Shown one piece after another: positions 1 through 10,740 of a stretch of DNA of 59,500 bases. The notes beneath the pieces are model-generated. The model was not told the origin of the DNA. It searched no databases and saw only the letters and a list, made by a program, of their open reading frames with translations. Position 1 is the first letter of the stretch; each line of letters opens with the position of its first letter. Position numbers and translations under genes: made by a program. Source of the stretch: Prorocentrum cordatum (taxonomy: Eukaryota > Sar > Dinophyceae > Prorocentrales > Prorocentraceae); the NCBI GenBank assembly GCA_963575745.1, contig CAUYUJ010004347.1, positions 441,347 through 500,846 of the forward strand, read 5' to 3'.

Positions 1-33
1 TTTCGGCGACCCCCCGTCGCCCTGCCCCACACT

Positions 34-211
34 CAAGTCGGGCGTGTCCATCGCCATCAGCATCACCACAGAGGAGACTTGTTCAAAACTAGTCCAACAA
101 TAGTCAGGGGACGATGTTTTAATCATGGTTTAACTATGTTTGAATACTCATTTTGGCTATTTTTGATTCTTCCTCCAAAATCCGCCTGTATGGGGGACAT
201 GCCCGACCTAA
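34..211. repeat. Short TIR element, family A, copy 1
   Basis: The segment begins with a GTCGGGCGTGTCC-like end and finishes with the inverse, GGGGACATGCCCGAC. Between them is an AT-richer core containing AGTCAGGGGACGATGTTT. The same ends and core recur at 1565-1733 and 50296-50453. The left end of this copy has decayed on its inner side. It has the size and structure of a MITE or introner-like element, with no coding capacity. Confidence 0.6.
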
Positions 212-487
212 CCCTACACCTCCCTACACCTTCCTTCGGGAGAGACCCCGCAGGCCAACATCAGCCGGTTTGTCTTCCAGGTTCTCACCGTGCTCCCGCG
301 TTCTCGCCTTTTTGTCGGTCGATGCTGCAAAGCCCGAGGGCCCACGAGGCCCGCACGATCGCCCAGAGGCGGCCTTGGAGGCTCCCACCCGAGCCTTCCA
401 GACTCCCCCCCTCCCACCCCTGGCCCAGGCGGCGCCCCTGTACTCCAGGCAGGTTTCGGGGGCGGACAGAACCCCCAGCAGTGACAC

Positions 488-632
488 GTCGATTAGTGGA
501 TTGTCCGTTTTCGGTTCTCGAGAGGGCGCCGTGGCCGTCATTTTCCAGGCTTGCGCCCGCCAGGTTTGGGCCTCCGGTCGTTCTCACTAAACCACGTTTT
601 GCTAAAGGGGGTTCTGTCCATCCCCGAAGGTT
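488..632. repeat. Dispersed repeat family C, copy 1
   Basis: This block, starting around CGTCGATTAG and running to the TTCTGTCCATCCCCGAAGG area, is recognisably similar to 51139-51280. Shared landmarks in order are CGATTAG, TTGNCCGTTTNCGGTTC, CGAGAGGGCG, GGCCGTC, and GTNNTCACTAAA. The similarity is by eye and clearly imperfect. No ORF or terminal repeat was identified. Confidence 0.5.
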
Positions 633-1564
633 GACGAAGCGAGAGGTTCACAGCTTGTCTGGCTTTCCTATTCCGAGGCGGTCGAGCGCGGCCAAGCCGC
701 CCGAGCCTCGAACGCGACGGCGGCGGCGGCGGCGGCAACTGCGAGGGATCTGGGCACCTGGCCTCTCAGGCCAGCCGGGCCTCAGCTTGTCTGGGGCCGC
801 TCCCCCTCTTCCGCATGACGGAATGGGGGTCGCCTCCCCTGTCGGCTTAGGCTTAAGTTTGCCTCCCTGACTCTCTCTCCCTCCTCGGGATCTCGGTTGG
901 CGCTGAAAACCTGATCCCGTCGCACCACACTGCGGAGTCAGAGTCCACGCCAGGACCACTGAAGTGAACGGTCGACTCGCTCGAGCGGGGGGAAGTGGAC
1001 GGGCGACGATAAGGAGAGTGCGTGAGCGAAGGACCGCTGGGGGATGACGGATGAGAGGGAGGAGGGGCGAAAGAGGGTGGCAACGAGGAGGCGGATGCGG
1101 GAGGGATGCTGGCGGATGAGGAGGGGGATCCACATGGCGGGGTGTCAGCACACACGAGGGGGAGCACGGCGCCCCACGGCCGCAACCCGGACGCCGCAAC
1201 CAGATGCTGTGCGGGGGCACGGCAGGCAGGGATGTCAAGCAGTGGCGAAGCGCCCTGGCTCGCCTCCAGGCCTACCAAAGAATGTTCTGAGAACCTCTTG
1301 TGGTCTGTGCGAAATGTTGTTAGAACATCTCTGGCTGAGTCTGTCTTGTTTTGACACGTCGGGCTTATGTTATGAGAACATTGTTTCTGTTCTTAGAACA
1401 TTGCTGGGTTCTTAAAGAATTCCGTGGCTAGCCTATAGGGATGCCGGGACGGTCGGGCCCTGCTCAAGGATGCGCGTGCAGCGCCCTCCCAGATGTCGGA
1501 CACTCGCCTTCCCTCTTCTCGGCGGAGCGCGCCGGGAGGTCGGCGGAGGTTGGTGGGAGTAAAG

Positions 1565-1733
1565 CGATGGTAGGCTTAAGTCGAGTCTGTCCTTCTACAG
1601 GAGGATTATGCAAAAATAGTCCAAACATAGTCTGGGGACGATTGTTTGATCATTTTTGGGCCACTTATTTTTTGGGGGGGGCACCTAATTTTTCGTCGGC
1701 AATCGGCCTGTAGGGGGACATGCCCGACCAAAT
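1565..1733. repeat. Short TIR element, family A, copy 2
   Basis: The left end AGTCGAGTCTGTCCTTCTACAGG pairs with the right end CCTGTAGGGGGACATGCCCGACC as a terminal inverted repeat of about 22 bp with a few mismatches. The core contains AGTCTGGGGACGATTGTTTGATCAT, matching copies 1 and 3. The word GTAGGCT occurs on both sides, a possible imperfect target duplication. It lies about 130 bp upstream of the first channel exon. Confidence 0.65.
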
Positions 1734-1859
1734 GTAGGCTCGCCAGCGGAAGGTGGCGGAAACTCAAGGGAGACGTCGTCGTGTTGGGCTCAGGGCTTCT
1801 GGAACCAAGCACATGGCCAGCCACGTGGCCAGCGGCGAGAATGTCAAAATGGCACTCAG

Positions 1860-2125
1860 CTACCTTGTGGTTTTAGCATTATCGACCCTGCCACGTCCAC
1901 GTTCCTCATGGTCTGGGATATCATTTTAGGTGTGGTGCTCTGCTTCGTGGCAGTTGGCGCCCCGTACGAAACTGTCTTTGTGACGCCTGAATTAGGCTGG
2001 TGTTTCTTAATCAACCGCTTGATCGATGCGGTGTTCGTCATTGACTTGTTGCTCCAGTTCGTGACTGCGCAGGAGGATCCCCATCGCCCTGGACTCTACG
2101 AACGGCAGCCCCGCGAGATTGCAAG
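1860..2125 (+). CDS. K+ channel exon A: S1 and S2
   Basis: The reading frame gives IIDPATSTFLMVWD, then S1 (IILGVVLCFVAVGAPYETVF) and S2 (LINRLIDAVFVIDLLLQFV). It ends QPREIAR, the usual EAG motif just before S3. The 3' edge is placed at GCAAG|GACAT, a GA donor, because joining to the exon at 2449 gives PREIARIYFNSWF. The 5' edge is uncertain: an AG at 1858-1859 or one at 1875-1876 would both keep the frame. Confidence 0.85.
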
Positions 2126-2448
2126 GACATCATCTTTATTGATTGCGTCGGCCAGAGGGGGATGCGGGCGGGGAGTTGCCATCTGGATGTTGCAGCTGGT
2201 ATGTGCGAGCGTGCGTGCGTGCGTGCGTGCGAGCGTGCGTGTGTGTGTGTGTGTGAGTGTGTGTGTGTGTGTGTGTGTCTGTGTGTGTGTCTGTGTGTGT
2301 GTTTGTGTGTGTGACTGTGTGTGTGTGAGTCCTTCCCTTCGTCCCTTCCCGCCCCCTCTCTGTTCCACCGGTTTCGGTAAGACGTGCGTTTGCTGCGCCC
2401 GAGGGGGGATTCAACCTGCGGTCAAGAAAATATGCCGACTCTCTGGAG
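2126..2448. other. Intron with GT microsatellite
   Basis: This short intron of 323 bp is flanked by AG|GA on both sides. It holds an imperfect GCGT/GT repeat from about 2205 to 2328. Long ORFs through the repeat are artefacts of the alternating dinucleotide. Confidence 0.7.
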
Positions 2449-2515
2449 GATCTACTTCAACAGTTGGTTCATCATCGATTTTCTGTCGATCTTACCGGTC
2501 GACATTATCTGCGTG
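2449..2515 (+). CDS. K+ channel exon B: S3
   Basis: The frame reads IYFNSWFIIDFLSILPVDIICV, a textbook S3 segment with the conserved NSWF-IID and ILPVD motifs. It starts after AG at GATCTAC and ends before GCGGCC, a GC donor, in phase 0. The next recognised exon (10652) also begins in phase 0. The S3-S4 linker would then be very short, so a small linker exon may have been missed in the 8.1-kb intron. Confidence 0.85.
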
Positions 2516-2690
2516 GCGGCCGTAGTGCACCGCGTCCCCGTGGCCAGATCTCGGCATTCCCATGCCTCTCCTCTTTGCATTCCAGCCCTCCTGCTCTTCA
2601 CTGCACTTTTCTCTATCCCTCTCTCTCTCTCTGTCTCTCTCTCGGCCTCGAAGAATCAAACGAAGCAGTGACATCGGCATGAACAGGACT

Positions 2691-2824
2691 TTCGGAGGTG
2701 TGCGTGGATGTTCTAGATTTGCGCTGGCCATCCTTGCGGCACCTTTGGCGCTGCTCCCTGGCGCGCACCGCGCGTCAGGGAGGGAGTCTGCAGCGTTGAC
2801 TCAAGAAATCCGCGCGGAGTTCCC
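2691..2824. repeat. Short TIR element, family B, copy 1
   Basis: It starts TTCGGAGGTGTGCGTGG and ends AAGAAATCCGCGCGGAGTTCCC, an imperfect inverted pair. The family B consensus end is about TCGGNGGTCCGCGCGGATTTCTTGG. Internal words GCGCTGG and CTGGCGCGC recur in other copies. Non-coding, MITE-sized. Confidence 0.5.
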
Positions 2825-3353
2825 AAAGTTTTTGTTCATGCGAGGAGTGCCGAAGGCTACTCAAGAGATTTGCCCGCCGATTCTCGGCCTTGCGGCAGCG
2901 GTGGGGGCAAATAGACGTACAGAGGGAGGGGGGTGAGGACAGCCCGCTTCCTTCTAACAGTGGGTGTCCAGGCAACTTTACTTCTCACTCTGACCTTGTG
3001 GTTGTGCGCTGGTCGCATCCGCCTGTTCTGCTAGAGAGCAAGAGCATAATGATGATAATGGGAGGTGGGTCAGGAAATGGAGGAGTCAAATGGTAGATTG
3101 TGTGCACAAGGAGAGTGTGGCTTCGCGGAGGGGAAGGGGCAACAGGAAGGGAGAGGGGCAGAGGCTGCTCCACCATCCACGGCCCCTGCGGTTCATGCCT
3201 CACGGACACTTTGTTACGCCAGACCTGGGTCCCGGACCTGCAGCACCATCAACGCGGACACCATGTCTGGCCAGCAGCGCTGAGGCACCCGTCTTTGCAA
3301 CGCTGCGGCGCCCGTCTCTGCCTCGAAGAAGACCACGGCATGAGCATGAATGC

Positions 3354-3450
3354 TCGGAAGTCCGCTCGGGCTGGGTCCCCCCTTCTGGCGCGCTCCGCGC
3401 GCCACAGAGGGGGCGCCCAGCCCCGATCCTAGAAATCTGCGCGGCGCTCC
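3354..3450. repeat. Short TIR element, family B, copy 2
   Basis: The left end TCGGAAGTCCGCTCGGGCTGG pairs with the right end CTAGAAATCTGCGCGGCGCTCC. The centre carries the short palindrome GGCGCGCTCCGCGCGCC. Shorter than the other family members. Confidence 0.45.
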
Positions 3451-3741
3451 ATCAGTTTATGTCTATGTCTATGCAGCTGTCTCTTCTTTTGTCCTCGTCG
3501 TGCCAGTCTTCCCCTTCCACGCCCATCCCACACCGAGGTGCTCTCCGAGTCGAGTGCCAGCTTTGGGTGGCCGCCCCAGCCCCATGCCGATCGGCGACGC
3601 CGCGGGCCGCCAGGCGCCGGCGGCCACGTGGCTGCTGGATGGGTGATCGATCCGGGTGGTGCTCGGGGGTAGGTCCGGGACGGGTGCATCGGGTAGGTCC
3701 GGAACGGGTCCGGGACGGGCAAATTGCATGAGCATAACTTG

Positions 3742-3866
3742 TCGGAGTTCCGCGCGGACCTCTTTGATCTGCGCTGGGGTCCCTCTGGCGGCGCCGCCCC
3801 TGGCGCGCGGAGCGCGACAGGGAGGCGGTTTCAGCGCAGGCCCAAGGATTCCGCGCGGACTTCCGA
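3742..3866. repeat. Short TIR element, family B, copy 3
   Basis: The left end TCGGAGTTCCGCGCGGACC and the right end GGATTCCGCGCGGACTTCCGA are near-perfect inverted repeats. The centre carries GGCGGCGCCGCC and GGCGCGCGGAGCGCG. No ORF. Confidence 0.6.
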
Positions 3867-3906
3867 AATCTTATGTTTACAGTGGAGACCCAGGCCAAGA
3901 AACACC

Positions 3907-4054
3907 CGGCTTGCCTCCAGCGTGCCCTGGGTTTTTTTTGCGTTAGATGTTTTGCGATGGAAAGCGTGACGTTCCCACACCAAAATCAATGGACGTCCCG
4001 GGGTCTCAGGGTTGGGTTTCTTGTGGAAGGTTTCTTGTGGTCTGGCCCCTACTG
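3907..4054. repeat. Dispersed repeat family D, copy 1
   Basis: Similar by eye to 50811-50964. Shared landmarks are CTCCAG, GAAAGCGTGACG/GAAGCGTGACG, TCAATGGACGTCC, GGGTTTCTTGTGGAAGGTTT and CTGGCC-CCACTG. No recognisable gene content. Confidence 0.6.
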
Positions 4055-5859
4055 TATGCCGTTCTGTCTTCCTCCGTGTCGGTGGTCGATCGATGGTAGG
4101 TCGGAGACGGGTGCATCGGCAGAACGAGCGGCAACAAGCCTTCCAGGCGCAGTAGGTTGCAATCGGAACGGTCGGCCTGGCCGTTTTAGCACGAGGTGCC
4201 CAGGGTCTGCGCCCTCGTCTGCCGGCAGGCCATCGCCCATGCTCCCCCCCCCCCCCTCAGCTACGCGTAAGAGTGACCTTTCGCAGGAGTGACCTTTGGT
4301 GCTGGCCCGCAGGTGTAGCCCTAGCATTGGCCTGCGCGCTTTGAATATGCCCGTCCTGCGGCCTCCGAAAGCCGCGCACCAAAGGCCACTGCTGCACAGG
4401 GTCACTCTTGCGTGTAGGCGACCCCCGCGCGGGGACCAGGGCCTAAGAGAGAAAAGCTCCTCCGCGGGCGTATCTGGGACGATCCGGGCACCCCTGGAGC
4501 GCTTGCAGCGAGGCGCAGCTTTTGGAACGCACCCCGAGGCAAGACAACTTGCAGAAGCCGACGAAAACGTCCGAAATCGCCCGCCCGCGTTCTCTAGACG
4601 CTTCGCGTAACCCCAGCTGACTTCGTTGACCAGCTCTGGCTAGAGAGCTTGCGCTTCCCTGGCCTCTGGTTTCCAGTCACCGCCACAGCTTGGCCGTGTC
4701 TGCCGCTGCCGCCGGCATGTGGGCCTCAGCCCTACTGGATTGCTCAGGAGTGGTTCAGCCTTCTTGGTCAGCCATGTGTGTTCGTCCCTGTCGGCCTGCA
4801 GCCTCGCACGTTGGACTGCTTGTGCAGCCCCGCGCTTCGCCATGCTTGGTGGCGCGTCTACCTCTGGCGCCTGGTGCGACAAGGTTCAATTCGTCCTCTT
4901 CCCGGTGGTCTCGCCTCTGGGATGCCCGCACGCTGGCCGCCTGGCGTTTCTGGCAGCTTTCTCAGCCTGCCTTCAGCCCCGGGCGCCCCTCAGCCTCCCT
5001 CGGCGGCAGCCTCGGCAGCCGTGAGTGCGTGCGCTGGGCAATTAGGCTTCGCCTGTAGCCCGGATTGACCTCTGACGCCGCATGCGCCTTCGCTTGCGAC
5101 TGCGACGGAAAAAAAAAACACAGCTGACGACCGCGACACGACGGCGAAACACGACAGCAAGATCACGCCTTCCCATCTCAATCCTTGACCAGAAATGCCA
5201 CCAACACGCAAGTTTACCATGCCCGCCAGCGGCCTCACTTTCAACAGCAACAACCACCTTTTGACCCGCAAACGCTGAGCGAACACATCCAGCAAGACAT
5301 CATAGACGCCGATGCCGCCAGCAGTGTTGCGACAGAACCAGAGACCCCAACCAATTCACAAGCAAACCAACAACCCAACCAAGACCCAACACGATTAAAC
5401 AGTTTCGTTGCACAGCGACAACAGACGTCCAACCACGACCGCCACGCCCGCCAGCAACTGAGCAAACTCATGCAGCAAGAGACTCGTGCACAGAAGCGGA
5501 CGACCAGACGAGCCCATATAGCAAACCGATTTGAGCAGTTCAAAAGGTTCGAAGAGCTCCCCACGGGTCACAACACGAGGGACAAGGAAGTCCCATTACC
5601 CACGTGACAGGCAAAAAGGGCACCAAACGCACGACATGACACGTAAAACGCGATCGTGTTTGCGGGTTCTGACGAGCACTTGTGCAACTCGGCAGCTGAC
5701 AGGACGCAGCCGGAGCAACCAAACGACGACCCCAGAAGCAGAGCGACCAGCTGAGAGACCAGCAGGCCGACCAGCAAAACGGCAGCAGTCCAACAGGCTG
5801 GACATCGGGAGTTGGTAAAGGCTAAAGGTGTCCCTGGCCTAAGGTGCTCCCAGTTTTTC

Positions 5860-5976
5860 GCTCGATGTTGGAGCCCCCGGGGCCCTCTGGGCCTCGTGAG
5901 GGGTGCTCTAGAGGACGTGGGAGCCTCCTTGGAAATCCTGGGAGTACTTTGGGCCAGGGCACTTCTAGCAACACCC
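5860..5976. repeat. Dispersed repeat family E, copy 1
   Basis: Similar by eye to 46083-46207, sharing CCTCGTGAGGGGTGC, GAGGACGTGGGAGC/GAGGCCGTGAGGAAC, CTTGGAAATCCTGGG, TTGGGCC and CACYTCTAGCAACACCC. Inserted within the dead LINE. No coding content. Confidence 0.6.
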
Positions 5977-5984
5977 GGTGGACA

Positions 5985-6370
5985 CTGGACCAACAGACCG
6001 ACCACCGACCACCAACGAGCAGACCAGCGGACCGACCGCCGACCAGCAGACCCACCATTAACCGCAGCGATTAAACGACTACCTTACCGACCGCCCACCA
6101 GCAGACCGGCAGACCAGCAGACCGAACGCCGGACCCGCCGACCGACCAGCAGACCAGCAGACCGACCACCGACCGCCGACCAGCAAAACAACATATCGAC
6201 GACTGACAACCGAGCAGCAAACCCACCCACTGCCACATCAACCAAATGACGTCCACACCGACCCCCCACCAGCAGACCGACCAGCGGACCGACCAGCAGA
6301 CCAGCAGACGGACAAGCGACCGCCAACGAACAGTCCAGCAGACTGAGCACGGACCACCGACCAGCAGATC
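5985..6370. repeat. Minisatellite of GACCAGCAGACC-type units
   Basis: An irregular tandem array of GACCAGCAGACCGACC-like words, many interspersed with CGACCACCGACC. All frames of the array stay open for a while, which creates spurious Thr/Pro/Arg-rich and Val/Gly/Leu-rich ORFs. Confidence 0.8.
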
Positions 6371-7162
6371 CACCGAAAACCACCTTTCACGTTGACAGAG
6401 CTGAGCAAGGCGGTCAAAGGTTTCCGGTTTGGCTGAGCCCCCGACACCAAAGGCCTCCGCGCAGGAATGTTTAAAGCGGACAGGCAATATCTCTGATGCG
6501 CACTTTTCCACCTATACAAAACGCTCTTGCAACGCAGCGCCCCGCCGCCGTCAGCTGGAAGAGCACAGTCATCACAGCATTTCTCAGAAAGTGGAGATCT
6601 CACATTTCCACTTCGTTTCACAAATTATCCAGCCGACTGCTATACTTACAACAGGCTACAACCAACGCTCGACTCCCACCAGGCTGCCGACCTGGCGGAT
6701 TTCAGTCCAGGCCATTCGACCACTGACCACTTTTTTCATCTTCCGCCTAGTACGTGAGCGGGTACACGAATGGTGCCAACGTCACGGCATTCAATTTCAA
6801 AACAAGAAAGCAGTCGACCCAGTCGAGCACAAGAAAGAGCAGATGGGCAGCACTACGAGGCGTACAACCTTGATCCATTGTGCCAGGACTGCTACGAGGG
6901 ATAGGCAACTACGGATAATATCAGCGTCAACAGGGTATGTTTTTTTCCAGTTTTCTGCGGTGCATGAGGCAGGGCGACCCACTCAGCTCCGTACTGTTCT
7001 ACGCCCTCCTGGAACACATCCTTGGCCCGCTGGTCTCCGAATGGCAGCGGACAGTGAAGGGAGTTGGGGGTTCGCGAGCACCGCCATTCTTAGCAACCGA
7101 CGCTTCGCCGACAACGTTCTCTGGACCAGCCCCCCCCCCCGCGTCGGATTACGATAATTGAC

Positions 7163-10100
7163 GAGGTCGCGCGCAGAAAAGCCGCACGGGCTTGAACTAC
7201 ACCCGAGCAAACAGAAATAGGATGCAGCCATCTTGGAGCCATCTTGAGGCCTCTGAGGGCCATCGAAAGCGAAAGGGCGAGAAGGCAAACACACATTGAT
7301 TGCCTCAGGTTTCTGAAGGATGTTGGCCTTCTGGCGGCGCTCTTAGAAGGCTTCGACGTTTCTTGGCCTCTGTGGGGGCCGTCATTGAGCATTTTGGAAG
7401 CATCTTGGAAGCCATCGTGGGCCATCTTGGACGATCTTGCGCCATCAGCGTGGCCGTCTCAAAACACCTGGGGCCCCTTCCTGGGACACAAGTCTCCCAA
7501 AGATGCCCCCCAAAAACCCAAATCCTTAAAATCATTGTGTTGCAAACGTTTTAGTTGATCAGAGCGGAGGAGCTTCAAGTAGCACCGCCCTTCTAGATCC
7601 CCTGAAATTTCCTGTTGGACCCTTCTTGGACGCTCTTGGGGCCGTCTGGGGACCCTCCTGGGCTCCTCTTGAGCGAAATGTCGAGAGTGCAACCAAGCAT
7701 TGATTTTCCGCGGGTTGTTGACGGAGTTTGGCCTCTTGGTGGTTTTCTTGGGGGGGCTCCGTGGCCATCTGTAGCCGTCTTAGGGCGGTCCTGGGGCCTC
7801 TTGGAGCATGTCGGGATCCATCTTGAGATGTCTTGAGCCATTTGGGAGGTCATCTTCGGTTTTCTTAGGCCCTCTCGAAGCCAACTTGGGCCATTTTGGA
7901 CGCTCCAACCGCTCGCGAAACTTGCCATCCAGGTCCAGGGGAGGGTGTAGGGGGAGAGGTCAGCCCCTCACCGAAGGGGGCGAAGCGCATGGAAACGGAA
8001 ACGTTCTAAAACCATTCACGCCCAGAGGGTTGGTGGGATTACCACATCGCGAAAACGTCACGACCAAAGCTCTGAACTCCATATTTCTGCCGCATTTCTC
8101 GAGCCGGATCGATCTGTGAGGGCCCAGGGACCTCAAACAGGGCAAACTCGCCCATTGTGGAAATGATGCGACGCTCGGATCCAAGGGTCTCCCCCCCTTC
8201 TCTCGCCTCGCGCAGCTCCGAGGTGGCTGCAGATGCCGCGTTTCTTGCGGAACATGAAGGCCCGCCCCCGCCGGCCGGCCGGCGGCGAGCGCCCGCCAGG
8301 CCACGGCCGGAAGCAGAGGCATCAGCGATTGTCGGTCAGTGACAATGTCAGGGACGACGACATGGGAGGATAAAGTTGGAGGAGGGAGCGATGCCGATAC
8401 CGCTGCTTGTCCTAGAGAGTCCTCGAGGCCACGGCTGGGTTCTCCTCGAAATTCTGGTCAGAAGGTACCCCGGGAGGTCATGGGGAGCACCGGTACCGGT
8501 CCCCTCCTCCCTCCTCCCTCCTTCGCCATCGGCGGAAAATTGACCGTCGGTCAGTTTTGCATTCTCGCCCGTCGAGTTCTGGGGCATGCCAGCCCGTCGA
8601 TTTATTTTTCGCCAGTGCTTAGGAGAACAACGGCCGCCTGGCGGGCGAGTGGTTCAACGCGACGGTCGTCGCGAGAATCCCAGTTTCCCTCCTCCCCTCT
8701 CTTCCTCCTCGTCCTCCGCCTCCTCGCCTCCGCCGCGTCTCCTCCCTTCTCCCCTCAGTCGCTGGACCGCAAGCCGGCCCAGCCCCTGCCGTCTGAGCGT
8801 TCCGCAAACTTGTTCGCTTATGTTCCTCTTCCTTCGCCTCCCCCTCGCTGCATGACTGCATGTGCCCAGCTAGCTTCGGTGGTGTTGGCCGCCCGCCTTG
8901 TGGTGCAGCCGAGTTCTCTTGCGGGTCAGGGGATCCGCGCTTGTCAATGCCTTGTGCATGATGTATCGTGCTAGCCGGCAGTTTATTGCTGTGCTGGACT
9001 TATCAGCTTGGCCGTTTGGGCCACCTGGTACGGGGGGGTTGTAACACAATTGCCGTGCCGCTGTCTGACCGATACGTCTCTAGGGGATTCGCTTTATTCG
9101 CTATCCAGGTTTTCCTGTCTCCTCCTCTTCCTCCTCCTTCCCCCTCTCTCTCTCTCTCTCTATCCCCGCTTCCATGCGCCGATTCCGTGTCATTTGCAGG
9201 TGCTTCGCTGCCCCAGTCCAGGGATTTTGTTTCGGGCCTGGAGGTAGCGCATATTCGCGTGCATTCGGCAGCCGGCAGCCAGACTTTGGAACCATTTTGT
9301 GGTGGTTGTTGATTGGTGCTTCGCGAGTTCTCATCCCTTCCCCTTCCCCCCTCTCCAAAACATTGCGCTGGACAAAAAAGTTGTTTTGGCCTCGCCAGAT
9401 GACTAGGCGCATAGTCCCAGCCCGCCCAGGAACGTGTGGTTGCGCAATCTTGGGCGCACCGCCGATCTATCGGCGATGCATTGCCGTTCCAAGCTCAATG
9501 TCCCTCGCCCCGGAGCAAGTTCGGCGGGAGATATCCAGAAATCAGAGAAGGGTTTGAACAGCATTCAGGTCGGCCCTGTCCCTTCAGATGATGCCTGGGA
9601 GGCCCGAGGTCTGACTTGACTCACTGTGGCTTTGTAGTGACAATTCCGCAGCTGCGTGGTCAGGTCAGTGCTCGGGCGGCCCCGGTGGCATTCACACAGC
9701 TCTTGGAGCCCAGCGCTGGCCTGACTGTGTTTCTGATCCCTACTTGGATGACCGCGTTGGTTGCTGAGGGGTGTTAAGGAGGTTTTAAGTGGATGCGAAG
9801 GTCAGATGTATCTGGCCGGTCTAGCTTATAAGCTGGCTGCAAGTGCCCTGAGCGGCTTGCTTACGAGGGCAGATCTGTGTGCTACATGAGCGGAGACCAC
9901 TTCCCGGAATTAGCCGAATTTGTGGAAGTAGCGAAGGGCATGTGTAACCCATTGGTATGTGTCAGCGGGTTTGGGCCAGATTACCCGACCCTCACATCCA
10001 TTTAACACCCCCTACCCCCTTAGCGGCCACCACGGGCATCCAAGTGGGATAGGCGGACAGCCCACCCCGCCCAGGAACGTTCGGATTCGCTATCGGGGGC

Positions 10101-10651
10101 CCATCGCGGATCTATCGGCTGGGGACGGAGGGTCGAGCCGCATCGGCTAGATCGGCGATGCAGCTCGACTCGGGGGCCGCATTCCTCCTTCCCGATGTCG
10201 CCAGTGCATTTGCGATGAGGTGTTGCTGTGCGCGTCACTCCTTCGCTTTTCTCCGCAAGCAAACTGACACTGCCATGTGTTTCGACGTTGCGAAAAATGC
10301 AGGATCGGTAGACATTGATTCAAAACTGGGCGAGAACGCCCAGAAAGAGAACATTGCAACGCTCGTGACACTGATACTGATTCTGAAACTTGGTTGAGAG
10401 AACCAGACTTCCGATGCAGTTTTTTTTGAGTGTGGGGTCCCCGGAGGAACTTTGGACAACTTTCTGGGGACCGTGTCTTCGTTGCGGGAATATTTGTGCG
10501 ACGGTCCTGGGGCACGACCCCAAGACGCCCAAAACGACGAAACGCTGCAGCTTGTTCAATACGGTGGTGGTCTCGGAGCAATCAAGCCAAGGACGAGGCT
10601 TCCGAAAAGCAAGGCCGAGAGGAAAGGGGCCCTGGCGGCCCGCGCGATGAG
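7163..10651. other. Intron stretch without recognised genes
   Basis: The part from 7200 to 7900 is an irregular CTTGG/GCCATCTTGGA repeat resembling the array at 18780-19440. The part from 8660 to 8760 is CT/TCC-rich, and 9140-9170 has a CT run. Between 9440-9510 and 10090-10160 the related words GATCTATCGGC and GGCGATGCA recur. No exon of the channel was found here, though the S3-S4 linker exon could lie in it. Confidence 0.45.
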
Positions 10652-10740
10652 GTGCTGCGGCTTCTGCGGCTGGCGCGGCTGCTGCGGCTGGCCAAGGTGC
10701 AGAAGCTGGTGGTGCGGTGGCAGAGCGCCACGGGCATCAG
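10652..10740 (+). CDS. K+ channel exon C: S4 voltage sensor
   Basis: The frame reads VLRLLRLARLLRLAKVQ, then KLVVRWQSATGI. Basic residues fall at every third position, as in voltage-sensor S4 helices. The exon begins after AG with GTG and ends ATCAG before GCGGGT, a GC donor, leaving a split codon. Joined to the next exon it gives SATGISFAAQS, the usual S4-S5 linker into S5. Confidence 0.9.

Larger units (their letters stand above)
1..1859. other. Non-coding stretch upstream of the first recognised channel exon
   Basis: No convincing coding exon is seen. ORFs here are GC-driven and match nothing I recognise. The stretch holds two copies of a short inverted-repeat element (34-211 and 1565-1733) and one copy of a dispersed repeat (488-632) that recurs at 51139-51280. 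It is most likely intron of the K+ channel gene, because the next exon starts mid-protein, just before transmembrane segment S1. The first 33 bases could be the tail of an earlier exon, but this cannot be shown. Confidence 0.5.
2516..5399. other. Intron stretch rich in short inverted-repeat elements
   Basis: No coding exon recognised. It contains a CT microsatellite (2617-2644), three copies of TIR family B (2691-2824, 3354-3450, 3742-3866) and one copy of dispersed repeat D (3907-4054). The remainder, about 4060-5180, is GC-rich sequence in which I see nothing definite. Confidence 0.5.
5400..7162 (+). pseudogene. Decayed non-LTR retrotransposon (LINE) reverse transcriptase
   Basis: Pieces of a LINE RT appear in order but in different frames. 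RRAHIANRFEQFKRF (about 5507) resembles the linker before RT. FTLTELSKAVKGF then a stop lies near 6385. SWKSTVITAFL (about 6553), SGDLTFPLRF, LLYL-RLQPTLDSHQAADLADFSPGHSTTDHFF (6600-6740), and MRQGDPLSSVLFYALLEHIL (6964-7023) follow. RFADN (about 7100) stands where the catalytic F/YADD should be. Several frameshifts, the altered active site, and an insertion of repeats at roughly 5640-6370 show it is dead. Endonuclease and 3' end are not seen. Confidence 0.75.

Noticed and set aside
2096-2414. Thr/His-rich and Val/Cys-rich ORFs
   Set aside because: They translate the GT microsatellite in the intron between exons A and B.
5185-5607. A Gln/Thr-rich ORF as an independent gene
   Set aside because: Its end (RRAHIANRFEQFKRF) fits the region before the RT of the decayed LINE, and there is no separate domain. 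Treated as LINE remnant.
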